Below, piece by piece: positions 1 through 7,115 of a stretch of 7,520 bases of DNA. Position numbers and translations under genes: made by a program. The notes beneath the pieces are model-generated. The model ran no database searches, was not told the DNA's origin, and was given only the letters and a program-made list of their open reading frames with translations. Source of the stretch: Lentzea sp. (GTDB taxonomy: Bacteria > Actinomycetota > Actinomycetes > Mycobacteriales > Pseudonocardiaceae); contig JASLAV010000238.1 of the NCBI GenBank assembly GCA_030146905.1, forward strand, positions 1-7,520. The letters are read 5' to 3'. Within the stretch, counting starts at the first letter, position 1. Each line of letters begins with the position of its first letter.

Positions 1-140
1 CCACCTCCGACGAGCGCAACAACGACGACCGTCGAGACGACGGCGATGATACGACGCTTCTTGGCCCGCTCGTGGCGGTAGACCATCTGACGCTCAAGCT
101 TGCGCTTGGCTGCCGCGCGTCGCTGCTCGTTGGTGGGCAC
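1..140 (-). CDS. Membrane-anchored cyclophilin-type peptidyl-prolyl isomerase, N-terminal part (partial)
   Basis: Only the first 46 codons or so are inside the window; the gene continues beyond position 1. The start is GTG at 140-138, preceded by a purine-rich ribosome site (GGGGAGGGAG, minus strand 153-144). The peptide begins PTNEQRRAAAKRKLERQ, has a highly basic stretch with KKRR at about residues 27-30, and then a hydrophobic segment (IIAVVSTVVVVALVGG, about 31-46). This is a membrane anchor or uncleaved signal anchor following a cytoplasmic basic head. That N-terminus, divergent from a glyoxalase II-like gene and hisS, is what I know from actinobacterial PpiB-like proteins, which place a cyclophilin domain outside the membrane to speed up proline isomerisation in exported proteins. 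The catalytic domain is not visible here, so the assignment rests on the N-terminus and gene order. Another membrane-anchored protein with a similar basic head cannot be excluded. Confidence 0.7.
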   Translation of the reverse strand, partial: MPTNEQRRAAAKRKLERQMVYRHERAKKRRIIAVVSTVVVVALVGG

Positions 141-254
141 GTGCTCCCTCCCCAGGGACTCATGCGAATAGGGCGGTCGGCTCGGCAGTCTAGGGCCTGG
201 GCATATGAGCTTTGTGTGGTGGTTAGGCTGTCGTTGGAACAGGGAGGTCATCTC
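141..254. promoter_or_regulatory. Divergent promoter region between the cyclophilin gene and the hydrolase-hisS operon
   Basis: This 114-nt gap must carry the promoters of two divergent transcription units. Weak TAnnnT-type -10 candidates are TAGGCT at 224-229 for the rightward operon and TAGACT (minus strand, 192-187) for the leftward gene. Neither has a convincing -35 hexamer at 16-18 nt. I see no strong operator palindrome. The region is called from position; the hexamers are tentative. Confidence 0.3.
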
Positions 255-974
255 GTGCTCGTGATCGGGTTCCCCACCGGTGCGCTCCAGGCGAACTGCT
301 TCGTCCTGGCAGCCGGTGCGGGCGAGCCCTGCGTGATCGTCGACCCCGGTCAGGACGCGGTCGAACCGATCGAGCAGGCGTTGCGCGAGCACCGTCTCGC
401 GCCTGTCGCCGTGCTGCTCACCCACGGGCACTTCGACCACACCTACTCCGTCACCCCCGTCTGCGACGGCAACGACGTCCCCGCGTACATCCACCCCGAC
501 GACGTGGAGATGCTGGCCGACCCGTTGAAGGGCATCAGCCGCGAGTCCGCCGCGTTCTTCGGCGGCAACCTGGAGATGCGCGAGCCGTCCGACGTCCGCG
601 AGCTCACCGACGGCGCCGTCCTGGACCTCGCCGGGCTGAAGATCACCGTCGACCACACGCCGGGCCATACCGGCGGGTCGGTGATGTTCCGCTCCGGCGC
701 GCAGGAAGGGGGTCGCCTGGTGATCTCGGGTGACACGCTCTTCGCCGGTTCCATCGGACGCACCGACCTGCCTGGCGGTGACCACTCGCGCATGCTGTCG
801 TCCCTGCAGGACAAGGTCATGACCTTGCCCGACGACACGGTGGTGCTGCCCGGCCACGGCCCGACGACGACCATAGGCCGAGAACGTGCGACGAATCCGT
901 ACCTGCTCCAGTTGCAGGACGTTCAGGACACTGTTCACATCAAGGGCGTGGCCGCCCCGCACCGAGGACTCTGA
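255..974 (+). CDS. Metallo-beta-lactamase-fold hydrolase, glyoxalase II-like (YcbL/GloB group)
   Basis: A 239-residue protein with the complete metal-binding set of the glyoxalase II group: H57-G-H59-F-D61-H62 (the HxHxDH motif), H138 in TPGHTGG, D160 in SGDTLF, and H201 in PGHGP. Enzymes of this group bind two metal ions and hydrolyse thioesters such as S-lactoylglutathione. At 239 residues it lacks the long C-terminal substrate-binding domain of classical GloB, so it resembles the short YcbL type. Actinobacteria use mycothiol rather than glutathione, so the true thioester is unknown. The start is GTG 255 because AGGGAGG (241-247) lies 7 nt upstream. The frame stays open upstream to an ATG at 72, but that stretch crosses the divergent promoter and the cyclophilin gene. 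GTG 261 is an alternative start. The stop is only 5 nt before hisS, so the two are probably cotranscribed. The protein is predicted cytoplasmic. Confidence 0.88.
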   Translation: MLVIGFPTGALQANCFVLAAGAGEPCVIVDPGQDAVEPIEQALREHRLAPVAVLLTHGHFDHTYSVTPVCDGNDVPAYIHPDDVEMLADPLKGISRESAAFFGGNLEMREPSDVRELTDGAVLDLAGLKITVDHTPGHTGGSVMFRSGAQEGGRLVISGDTLFAGSIGRTDLPGGDHSRMLSSLQDKVMTLPDDTVVLPGHGPTTTIGRERATNPYLLQLQDVQDTVHIKGVAAPHRGL

Positions 975-979
975 GAGAC

Positions 980-2323
980 GTGTTTTCCGCACCCAAAGGC
1001 GTTCCCGACTACATCCCGCCGACCTCTGCCGCTTTCGCGCACGTCCGGTCCGTCCTGACCCGGTCGGCCGAGCTGGCGGGCTACGGCTACGTCGAGCTGC
1101 CGGTCTTCGAGGACACGGCGCTCTTCTCGCGCGGTGTCGGCGAGTCGACCGACGTCGTGACGAAGGAGATGTACACCTTCCTCGACCGGGGTGAGCGCTC
1201 CATCACGCTGCGCCCCGAGGGCACCGCCGGCGTGATGCGCGCCGTGATCGAGCACAGCCTCGACCGCGGCTCGCTGCCGGTGAAGCTCTACTACGCGGGC
1301 CAGTTCTTCCGCGCGGAGGCCCCGCAGGCCGGCCGGTACCGCCAGTTCCACCAGGTCGGCATCGAGGCGATCGGCGTCGACGACCCGGCGCTGGACGCCG
1401 AGGTCATCGCCGTCGGCGACGCCGGGTTTCGCGCGCTGGGCCTGTCCGGCTACCGCCTGGAGCTCACCTCGCTCGGCGACGCGAACTGCCGTCCGGCGTA
1501 CCGGTCGCTGCTGCAGGAGTTCCTGGCGAAGCTGCCGCTCGACGAGCCGACCCGGCAGCGCGCGGAGCTCAACCCGTTGCGCGTGCTCGACGACAAGCGG
1601 CCGGAGGTGCGCGCCCTCGTCGCCGAGGCGCCGCTCATGGTGGACCACCTGTGCGACGGGTGCCGCACGCACTACGAGCTCGTGAAGGGGTACCTGACCG
1701 AGCTGGGCGTGAAGTTCGTCGAGAACCCGCGCATGGTCCGCGGTCTCGACTACTACACCAAGACGACGTTCGAGTTCGTCCACGACGGGCTGGGCGCGCA
1801 GTCGGGCATCGGCGGCGGCGGTCGCTACGACGGCCTGATGGCCCAGCTGGGCGGCCAAGAGCTGTCCGGCGTCGGCTTCGGCCTCGGTGTCGACCGCGCG
1901 CTGCTCGCGGCGCAGGCGGAGGGCGTGCTGCCGGAGTTCAGCCGCGTCGACGTGATCGGCGTGCCGCTGGGCGAGGCCGCGCGGGCCAGGCTGGTCGCGA
2001 TCGCCGGTGAGCTGCGCGCCGCGGGGGTGCGCACGGACCTGGTCTACGGCGGGCGCTCGATGAAGGCGGGTTTCAAGGCCGCAGACAAGTCGGGTGCGAA
2101 GCTGGCGCTGGTGCTCGGGGAGCGCGACCTGGAGGCCGGGAACATCGGGGTGAAGACCCTGGCGACCGGCGAACAGGTCACCGTGGGGCTGGCGGACGTG
2201 GTCGAGGCGGTGCGCAACGGACTGAAGCCGGCGGCGCTCGTGGCCGGTGTGCCCGGTGGCGTCGAGGGACTGGCGTCGGACACGGGTGCCGAGGTGGCCG
2301 AGGCGGTGCGGGAGAACCCGTGA
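980..2323 (+). CDS. hisS: Histidyl-tRNA synthetase (class II)
   Basis: A 447-residue cytoplasmic class II aminoacyl-tRNA synthetase that charges tRNA-His using ATP. Signatures in order: motif 1 region [12 protein letters not shown] (34-45); TLRPEGTAG (76-84); motif 2 [19 protein letters not shown] (107-125) with its ATP-binding arginine; HisA motif MVRGLDYYT (252-260), including the catalytic Arg254; HisB motif [11 protein letters not shown] (276-286); and motif 3 [10 protein letters not shown] (297-306). The anticodon-binding domain spans about 322-413. Family members are usually about 420-430 residues. The last 30 or so residues here form an Ala/Gly/Val/Glu-rich tail with no motif. The start GTG 980 is 5 nt after the preceding stop. 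The ribosome site is poor (GAGAGA 973-978, or GAGGA 964-968), so translation is probably coupled to the upstream gene. The 3' end overlaps the next start in a GTGA junction. Confidence 0.97.
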   Translation: MFSAPKGVPDYIPPTSAAFAHVRSVLTRSAELAGYGYVELPVFEDTALFSRGVGESTDVVTKEMYTFLDRGERSITLRPEGTAGVMRAVIEHSLDRGSLPVKLYYAGQFFRAEAPQAGRYRQFHQVGIEAIGVDDPALDAEVIAVGDAGFRALGLSGYRLELTSLGDANCRPAYRSLLQEFLAKLPLDEPTRQRAELNPLRVLDDKRPEVRALVAEAPLMVDHLCDGCRTHYELVKGYLTELGVKFVENPRMVRGLDYYTKTTFEFVHDGLGAQSGIGGGGRYDGLMAQLGGQELSGVGFGLGVDRALLAAQAEGVLPEFSRVDVIGVPLGEAARARLVAIAGELRAAGVRTDLVYGGRSMKAGFKAADKSGAKLALVLGERDLEAGNIGVKTLATGEQVTVGLADVVEAVRNGLKPAALVAGVPGGVEGLASDTGAEVAEAVRENP

Positions 2324-2946
2324 GCGACGACAAGCTCGTTCTCGACCTGCTGGACAAGGTGACGGTCCGCAAGCGTGCGCGCATGGTGGCGATCGGCGGC
2401 ATCATGGTCAGCCTCGCCTTCGGCGCGATCGTGGGTCTCATCGGTGGCCGCTGGCCCGGTGTCATCGCCGGGGCCATCGTGGCGGTGCCGGTGATCCTGC
2501 TGGCGATGTCGGAGGCCCGCCGCACGGTGTGGCTGAAGGGCACGACCGTGTACGTCCGCGCGTTCGGCACCCGCGAGGTCGACCTCGCGACGGCCGACGG
2601 CTTGGACCTGCTGGTCACCGACCTGCGCGGCGCCAGGACCGTCGGGCTGTTCGTGCGCGGCGGCAAGAAGGCGATCAACGTCGCGCTGTCGATGTACGCC
2701 GGTACCGGCGGTCGTGAGCTGGGCATCTACCAGCTCCGGCGGCTCGCCGACGCGCTGGCCGCACGCGGTGACACGCCGGGGCTGGTGTTCTCCGAGCTGC
2801 TCGTGGCCCAGCTGCGGGCAGAGGCGCAGGGGCTCGCGGCGGCGGAACGGCCGCTGTACCGGCTCGGGTCGCTGGCACCGGCGGGACGGATGGCGCAGAA
2901 GCTCCATCCTGACGCCGTGTCGAAGTTCGTGACCTCGCTGGACTGA
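2320..2946 (+). CDS. Conserved actinobacterial two-helix membrane protein, function unknown
   Basis: A 208-residue protein whose GTG start (2320-2322) overlaps the hisS stop in GTGA, with GGAG at 2311-2314 as ribosome site, so it is translationally coupled to hisS. Two adjacent hydrophobic segments lie at about 23-42 and 46-63, separated by GGRWPG, forming a tight hairpin. They follow a charged head (residues 1-21, rich in Asp and then Lys/Arg). After them comes a soluble domain of about 145 residues with alternating short hydrophobic stretches ([15 protein letters not shown], about 69-83), reminiscent of a small beta-rich PH-like domain, and then an Ala/Leu/Arg-rich helical part (about 137-175). 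By the positive-inside rule both ends should be cytoplasmic. I see no catalytic motif. Small membrane proteins of this look are, from memory, common in Pseudonocardiales but unnamed. Operon position with hisS does not by itself imply a role in translation. Confidence 0.8.
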   Translation: MSDDKLVLDLLDKVTVRKRARMVAIGGIMVSLAFGAIVGLIGGRWPGVIAGAIVAVPVILLAMSEARRTVWLKGTTVYVRAFGTREVDLATADGLDLLVTDLRGARTVGLFVRGGKKAINVALSMYAGTGGRELGIYQLRRLADALAARGDTPGLVFSELLVAQLRAEAQGLAAAERPLYRLGSLAPAGRMAQKLHPDAVSKFVTSLD

Positions 2947-2963
2947 GGCCCCTCCCGCCTCAG
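2943..2963. terminator. Hairpin between converging genes that contains both stop codons
   Basis: A perfect 7-bp inverted repeat, CTGAGGC (2943-2949) and GCCTCAG (2957-2963), encloses a 7-nt pyrimidine loop, CCCTCCC. The TGA of the rightward gene (2944-2946) and the TGA of the leftward gene (2962-2960) both lie inside the stem arms. There is no T tract on either side, so it is not a classic intrinsic terminator. Actinobacterial genes often end in U-less hairpins, and a symmetric stem in a 13-nt convergent gap could serve both directions. Its function as a terminator is inferred. Confidence 0.55.
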
Positions 2964-3796
2964 GTGCCCCAGAGGCCCGACGGCGGGGCGGGGGAGATGA
3001 TGGCTGTCGCGTCGGTGGTGACCGGCGCGCCGCCGATGAACTTCGTCAGCCCCGTGCCGTGTTCGACCCGTCCGGGGAACGGGTCGCCGGAGGTCGCGCG
3101 GGTCAGCTGCTGCATCGGCAACCCGTTGTGCGAGGCCATGATCACGAAGTTGCCGAACCGGCGGCCGCGGAACACCCCCGGTTCGGCGAGCACGCAGACG
3201 TGCTCGAACACCGCGCGCACGGTCGCGCACTGGGCGCGAGCGAACTGCAGGCCGTTGCCGTCGCCGATGTTCGCCGCGTAGATCCCGTCGCCGGCCAGTG
3301 CCGCGGACGCCTGCCGCACGTACTCGACCGAGGTCAGGTGCGCGGGTGTGCGTGCGCCGGCGAAGCAGTCGCTCACGATCAGGTCGAACGAGCCGGGGCG
3401 TGACTTCACGAGCACGGCGCGGGCGTCACCCGTGGTGATCTTCACGCGCGGGGGCGGCGGGAGTTCGCGGCGGATGAACGCGATCAGGCCCGCGTCGATC
3501 TCGGCGACCTGTTGAGACGCCCTGGGGAGCAGATCGGCCACGTAGCGGGCTAGCGTGAGCGCGCCACCACCGAGGTGGAGAACACGCGAAGGCGCGGTGA
3601 GATCGACGATGTGACCCAGTCTGCGGACGTACTCGAACTCCAGGTAGGTCGGGTCGTCCAGGTCCACATGCGACTGTGGGGTTCCGTTGACCCGCAACGT
3701 CCACGAGTTCCGCCCACCCAGATCGGGAACCAGTTCGGCGACGCCGGAGTCGATCGACTCGGTGATCGCCTCTGTGCCGGGCCGCTGTCTTCCCAC
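2960..3796 (-). CDS. Spermidine-synthase-like protein (SAM-dependent methyltransferase fold), probably not a true SpeE
   Basis: A 278-residue soluble protein with the Rossmann core of the spermidine synthase group. Features are the nucleotide-binding loop VLHLGGGALT (72-81), the acidic strand-end AEID (98-101), GDAR (123-126) and FDLIVSDC (137-144). The N-terminal part (about 30-62) resembles the small beta domain and gatekeeping region of SpeE, with LDDPTYLEFEYV in place of the usual D-E-x-x-Y-H-E segment. D143 aligns with the catalytic aspartate of the SpeE D-x-x-D motif, but the second aspartate (polyamine binding) is absent: the residues there are FAGA. So the sequence fits the many actinobacterial 'spermidine synthase-like' proteins whose substrate is unknown. 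GTG 3796 is the only start just after the in-frame stop. The GGAG upstream is only about 3 nt away, so initiation may be weak. It converges on the hisS operon and is divergent from the DUF1304 gene. Confidence 0.8.
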   Translation of the reverse strand: MGRQRPGTEAITESIDSGVAELVPDLGGRNSWTLRVNGTPQSHVDLDDPTYLEFEYVRRLGHIVDLTAPSRVLHLGGGALTLARYVADLLPRASQQVAEIDAGLIAFIRRELPPPPRVKITTGDARAVLVKSRPGSFDLIVSDCFAGARTPAHLTSVEYVRQASAALAGDGIYAANIGDGNGLQFARAQCATVRAVFEHVCVLAEPGVFRGRRFGNFVIMASHNGLPMQQLTRATSGDPFPGRVEHGTGLTKFIGGAPVTTDATAIISPAPPSGLWGT

Positions 3797-3841
3797 CGCT
3801 CCATTGTCTCATCGCGTGTGTCAGTCCTGAGGAGGACCCGA

Positions 3842-4195
3842 ATGCAGGTTGTCGCCAACGTCCTGATCGCCCTGGTGGCGGTGATCCACGTCTACATCGT
3901 GGTGCTCGAGATGTTCCTCTGGACGACGCCGCGCGGCCAGAAGGCGTTCGGCATCACGGCCGAGTTCGCGCAGGAGTCGAAGGCCCTCGCCGCGAACCAG
4001 GGCCTCTACAACGGCTTCCTCGCGGCCGGTCTGGTCTACGCGCTGGTCCGCCAGGACTTCGGCGCGTCGGTGCTCTTCACGGTGTTCGTGATCGTCGCGG
4101 GCGTCTACGGCACGTTCACGGCGAGCCGGAAGATCTTCTTCGTGCAGGTGGTACCTGGCGTGCTGGCGCTGCTCTTCGTGCTCTTGGCGCGCTAG
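3842..4195 (+). CDS. DUF1304-family small integral membrane protein
   Basis: A 117-residue protein made almost wholly of four hydrophobic segments (about 3-26, 54-70, 75-93 and 98-116). The DUF1304 hallmarks are an N-terminal H16-VYIVVLEMFLW block with Glu23, a charged loop, and the NQGLYNGFLAAGL block at 52-64. Length and layout match the family (about 115-125 residues). Its biochemical function is not known to me. The start is ATG 3842 with an excellent ribosome site, GGAGGA (3831-3836), 5 nt upstream. The frame is open upstream, but that part is antisense to the neighbouring gene. The gene is divergent from the spermidine-synthase-like gene (45 nt between starts) and appears to stand alone. 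Its last 80 nt overlap the 3' end of the opposing YibE/F gene, so the two transcripts may be complementary there. Confidence 0.88.
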   Translation: MQVVANVLIALVAVIHVYIVVLEMFLWTTPRGQKAFGITAEFAQESKALAANQGLYNGFLAAGLVYALVRQDFGASVLFTVFVIVAGVYGTFTASRKIFFVQVVPGVLALLFVLLAR

Positions 4196-5504
4196 GACGC
4201 TCCCACGGCCCCTTGTCGGGGTCGTAGCCGGTGAAGAGGTCGCCCTCGATGCGCGCGGGCCGCGGTGCGGCGGGCTTCGCGCGCTTCACGGTCCTGGGTT
4301 CCGGCTCCGGTTCGGGCTCGGGTTCCGGCTCGGGGGTCGCGGCAGGGGCGATCTCCTGGCGCGCGGCGATGAGCGCGGCCAGCGCCGTCGTCACCGGCAC
4401 CGCGGCGACCAGGCCGATGCTGCCGACCAGCGTCCTGACGATCTCCTGCGCGATCTGCTGCGCGGTCAGGATCTCGCCCATGGACCGCCCGGCCAGCGAG
4501 ATCGCCAGCAGCAACGGCAGCGCCGCGCCCGCGTAGGCCATCACGAGCGTGTTCACCACGGACGACATGTGGTCGCGGCCGATCCTCGACCCCGCCGCGA
4601 ACAGCTCTCGCCACGTCAGCTTGTCGTTGGCCCTGCGCAGCTCCCACACCGCGCTGGTCTGCGTCACCGTCACGTCGTCGAGCACGCCCAGCGCGCCGAT
4701 CAGGGTGCCCGCGAGCAGCAGGCCGCGCGTGTCGATGCCGGTGCCGAGCACGGTGACGAGGTTGATCGTGTCCTCGTCGAGGCCGGTCAGCTTCGACAAC
4801 GCCGAGAACGACGCGCCCAGCACGCCGATCAGCGCGAGGCTCACCAGCGTTCCCAGCACGGCGGTCGACGTCCGCGCGGAGATCCCGTGCGTCAGGTACA
4901 GGACCACGAACATGATCAGCCCGGCGCCGACCACCGCGACCAGCAGCGGGTTCTGGCCCGCCAGGATCGACGGCATGATGAACAGCACCAGCACCACGAA
5001 GCTCAGCAGCAACGCGCCCAGCGCCGCGAGCCCCTGCCACCGCCCGAGCAGCAGCACGGCGGCCGCGAAGAGCAGCGCCAGCACGACGAGCGACCAGCCG
5101 CGCTGGAAGTCGACGATCTGGTACGACTCCGCCGCCTGCGGCTGACTGCCCGAATAGGACAGCACGACCTCGTCGCCGACCTGGAACCGCGGCGCGCCGG
5201 GGCCGTCCACGCTCGGGATCGTGATGCTCTGCCCGCTGGCGTCGCCGTCGGACATCTTCACGGTCACCGCGACGCACTTCTCGCCGCAGTTCGCCTGCAC
5301 ACCGGTGACGACCGCCGCGACGGGTTTCTGGTGCAACCCGATGTCCGCGCCGGTCTTCTGCTCGTACCCGAACGGGTAGAGCAGTGCCGCGCCGACGATC
5401 GTGGCCAGCGCCAACGGCACCAGCAGCCACGTCAGCAACGTGCGAACGCGCTGCGACGCCGGTTCGTCGTTCAGCGCGTGGCTATGCCCGTGACCGTGAC
5501 CCAC
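4116..5504 (-). CDS. YibE/F-family multi-spanning membrane protein
   Basis: A 462-residue membrane protein. It begins with a His-rich head (GHGHGHSH, residues 2-9), then a first membrane helix (about 24-43), and an extracytoplasmic domain (about 46-135) with a CGEKC pair (Cys73, Cys77). About seven further helices follow between 137 and 382. The conserved GALGVLDDVTVTQTSAVWEL block (270-289) and GRDHMSSVVNTLVMAYAGAALP (309-330) identify the YibE/F family, whose substrate is not established. The C-terminal tail (from about 383) is cytoplasmic, with a Pro-Glu repeat and a basic end. I prefer GTG 5504 because AGGA (5516-5513) sits 8 nt upstream and the protein then begins MGHGHGHSH. ATG 5513 has no usable ribosome site; TTG 5534 is also possible. 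The start lies inside the nadR-like gene (23-nt overlap), so it is probably cotranscribed with pnuC and nadR. The last 80 nt run antisense into the DUF1304 gene. Confidence 0.85.
   Translation of the reverse strand: MGHGHGHSHALNDEPASQRVRTLLTWLLVPLALATIVGAALLYPFGYEQKTGADIGLHQKPVAAVVTGVQANCGEKCVAVTVKMSDGDASGQSITIPSVDGPGAPRFQVGDEVVLSYSGSQPQAAESYQIVDFQRGWSLVVLALLFAAAVLLLGRWQGLAALGALLLSFVVLVLFIMPSILAGQNPLLVAVVGAGLIMFVVLYLTHGISARTSTAVLGTLVSLALIGVLGASFSALSKLTGLDEDTINLVTVLGTGIDTRGLLLAGTLIGALGVLDDVTVTQTSAVWELRRANDKLTWRELFAAGSRIGRDHMSSVVNTLVMAYAGAALPLLLAISLAGRSMGEILTAQQIAQEIVRTLVGSIGLVAAVPVTTALAALIAARQEIAPAATPEPEPEPEPEPEPRTVKRAKPAAPRPARIEGDLFTGYDPDKGPWERPSAPRARRAAPARQVPPARRRSSGSP
4296..4334 (-). repeat. 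Pro-Glu dipeptide repeat in the YibE/F tail
   Basis: The minus strand reads P followed by six EP units, encoded by a degenerate 6-nt repeat (GAG/GAA alternating with CCG/CCC). It links the last membrane helix to a basic C-terminal tail and is probably an extended, stiff cytoplasmic linker. Codons vary between units, so it is not a pure DNA microsatellite, although copy number could still change by slippage. Confidence 0.9.
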
Positions 5505-6540
5505 GCGCGACATCCTGCCGCATGAGATGTTCAACCGCAGTGACGGCGGTGGCGAACCGGTCGTCGGTGACTTTGAGCCACGGCACGCCGCGCCTCGCGA
5601 GCTCGCGTTCGAACAGGCCGGTCATCCACTCCCGGAGGTGTTCGCCGTCACGCCAGCCGTCCTGTTCGAACGGGACGCCGGTGTGGTCGGTCAGCAGGTA
5701 GAGGTCCGGTTCGGTGCCGGTGAAGACCTCCGGGCGGAGACCGAGGTAGCGCTCGCCCCAGACCGTCGCGGCGAACGCGTCGTTGTCCGCGACGACCAGC
5801 GGTGCCGTCTCGGCCTGGATGCGGCGTTCTTGTTCGCGTGCAACGTCTTCGAAGTCGCCCGGCGTCCACACCAGATCGTCCACAGTGGCGCCGGGGTCGA
5901 ACGCCCGCGCGGCCGTGAGCTTGTGCTCGGTGTGCTCCCGGCCGTACTCGGGGATCCACGGCGCCCGGAAGTGGTGTGCGAGCTGGGTGGACAGCGTCGT
6001 CGTGCCGGTGCTCTCCGCACCGACGACCACGACCTTCCAGCCGAGCCCTCGCCGGGTTGCCGGTGCGAGGTGGTGCCAGTTCGCGACGGGGTCGGTCCGC
6101 ACCGCCGTGCCGGAGACGGGGTGCGTGAAGCGGTCGGGGTCGACGAGCACGTGCCGCGCGCCGAGCCGTCGTGCCAGCTCGTCGCCGTACTTCTCACTGG
6201 AGAACACGACGTCGACCGGTGCTGCCGACGGGTCGCCGTCCGCGATGGCGCGGCGGGCGAGGACGGCGCGCGTCAGTGCGACGTGCAGGTCCCAGATCTC
6301 GTCGGAGTCGAAGTCCATCGGGTGGTCGTCGAGGTCTCCGACGATCCGGATGCCCGGACCGGTGTGCGTCTCGGCCAGCCAGCGCACGCGGTGTTCGAGC
6401 GGGATGGTCTCCGTCGAGGCCGCGAGCACCGTGACGGTCGTGCGAACGCTCCGGGAGGCCGCCGTCTCGATGAGGTGGTGGTGCCCGTTGTGCGGTGGGT
6501 AGAACTTGCCGAGCACCAGCGCGTGGCCGAACTCCTTCAC
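5482..6540 (-). CDS. nadR: NadR-like bifunctional NMN adenylyltransferase / ribosylnicotinamide kinase
   Basis: A 352-residue cytoplasmic protein with two domains. The first (about 1-160) is a nucleotidyltransferase: GKFYPPHNGH (11-20) supplies the GxFxPxHxGH motif, and SGTAVR (143-148) the ISGTxxR-type motif. This domain joins ATP and NMN to make NAD. The second (about 168-345) resembles the NadR nicotinamide riboside kinase, with P-loop GAESTGTTTL (174-183), PEYGRE (197-202) and a Walker-B-like VVADNDAF (249-256). The usual P-loop Lys is Thr180 (codon ACG at 6003-6001). The enterobacterial N-terminal HTH repressor domain is absent, so no DNA binding is expected. The start GTG 6540 overlaps the pnuC stop as GTGA, with GAGG (6551-6548) 7 nt upstream. 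The frame stays open to 7065, but that part is a shadow of pnuC. Pairing with pnuC strongly supports riboside salvage. Confidence 0.87.
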   Translation of the reverse strand: MKEFGHALVLGKFYPPHNGHHHLIETAASRSVRTTVTVLAASTETIPLEHRVRWLAETHTGPGIRIVGDLDDHPMDFDSDEIWDLHVALTRAVLARRAIADGDPSAAPVDVVFSSEKYGDELARRLGARHVLVDPDRFTHPVSGTAVRTDPVANWHHLAPATRRGLGWKVVVVGAESTGTTTLSTQLAHHFRAPWIPEYGREHTEHKLTAARAFDPGATVDDLVWTPGDFEDVAREQERRIQAETAPLVVADNDAFAATVWGERYLGLRPEVFTGTEPDLYLLTDHTGVPFEQDGWRDGEHLREWMTGLFERELARRGVPWLKVTDDRFATAVTAVEHLMRQDVARGSRSRA

Positions 6541-7106
6541 GCGGGCACCTCGTTCTTCAGGTCCTTGGTCCAGTTGCGCAGCCCGATCACGCACAACACC
6601 ATGAACCCCACGTACAACACGGCTGTCAGGTACAGCTCCTTGTACGCGTAGAGCGGTACGTAGATGACGTCCGCCGCGATCCACAGCCACCAGCACTCGA
6701 CCTTCTTGCGCGCCTGCCCCCAGGTCGCGAGCAGCGACAGCACCGTCGTGACGGCGTCCCAGAACGGCACGGTGGACTCGGTGAAGGTGATGAGGACCCA
6801 GTGCAGCGAAGCGGTTCCGAGCACGCCGGCGACCGCGAGCCAGAGCCACTGCGTTCCCGTGGTGCGGCTGACGTGCAGGGTGCTGTGCCGTTCGCCGCCG
6901 CGCACCCACGCCCACCAGCCGTAGACGGCCAGGACCATGTAGACGACCTGGAGGCCGGAGTCCGCGTACAGCCCGCTGGTCCAGAACAGCACCAGGAACG
7001 CGATGTTGTTGGCGATGCCGATGGGCCAGTTCCAGGGGTTTTGCCTGGCGACGAGCCACACGCACAGTGCGCCGGTGACGAAGCCTGCTACCTCAACGGG
7101 TGACAC
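6537..7106 (-). CDS. pnuC: PnuC-family nicotinamide riboside transporter
   Basis: A 189-residue inner-membrane protein of the PnuC family, which lets nicotinamide riboside cross the membrane by facilitated diffusion, driven by phosphorylation inside the cell. Family signatures are NPWNWPIGIANNI (23-35), a Gln-Val-Val-Tyr segment leading to YGWWAW (53-67), FWDAVTTVLSLLATW (about 114-128), and the Trp-rich region ECWWLWIAADVIYVPLY followed by the final helix ending GLRNW. About seven hydrophobic segments are visible, as expected. The start is GTG 7106, with a strong AAGGAG (7117-7112) 5 nt upstream. GTG 7112 lies inside that ribosome site and is less likely, and upstream in-frame ATGs fall in the divergent gene. 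The stop overlaps the nadR-like start, giving transporter and kinase from one message. No TPP-like riboswitch leader fits in the short upstream gap. The LexA box begins 19 nt upstream. Confidence 0.93.
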   Translation of the reverse strand: MSPVEVAGFVTGALCVWLVARQNPWNWPIGIANNIAFLVLFWTSGLYADSGLQVVYMVLAVYGWWAWVRGGERHSTLHVSRTTGTQWLWLAVAGVLGTASLHWVLITFTESTVPFWDAVTTVLSLLATWGQARKKVECWWLWIAADVIYVPLYAYKELYLTAVLYVGFMVLCVIGLRNWTKDLKNEVPA

Positions 7107-7115
7107 TGGCACTCC

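Noticed and set aside
72..254. Upstream extension of the glyoxalase II-like reading frame to an ATG at 72
   Set aside because: It would overlap the start of the divergent cyclophilin gene and the shared promoter gap, has no family similarity, and a good ribosome site points to GTG 255.
935..1858. Long open frame antisense to hisS (307 codons)
   Set aside because: High-GC shadow frame with Arg/Ala/Val-rich, motif-free product opposite an unmistakable hisS.
4569..5525. Long + strand open frame (318 codons) opposite the YibE/F gene
   Set aside because: Composition is Arg/Gln/His-rich with no motifs or ribosome site; it is explained by codon bias of the real gene on the other strand.
5527..6651. 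Long + strand open frame (374 codons) opposite the NadR-like gene
   Set aside because: Shadow frame. The minus-strand protein carries clear nucleotidyltransferase and kinase motifs, whereas this product has none.
6541..7065. Upstream extension of the NadR-like frame by about 175 residues
   Set aside because: It is an Arg/His/Ala-rich shadow of pnuC read in another frame. Real NadR begins just before the GKFYPPHNGH motif at GTG 6540.
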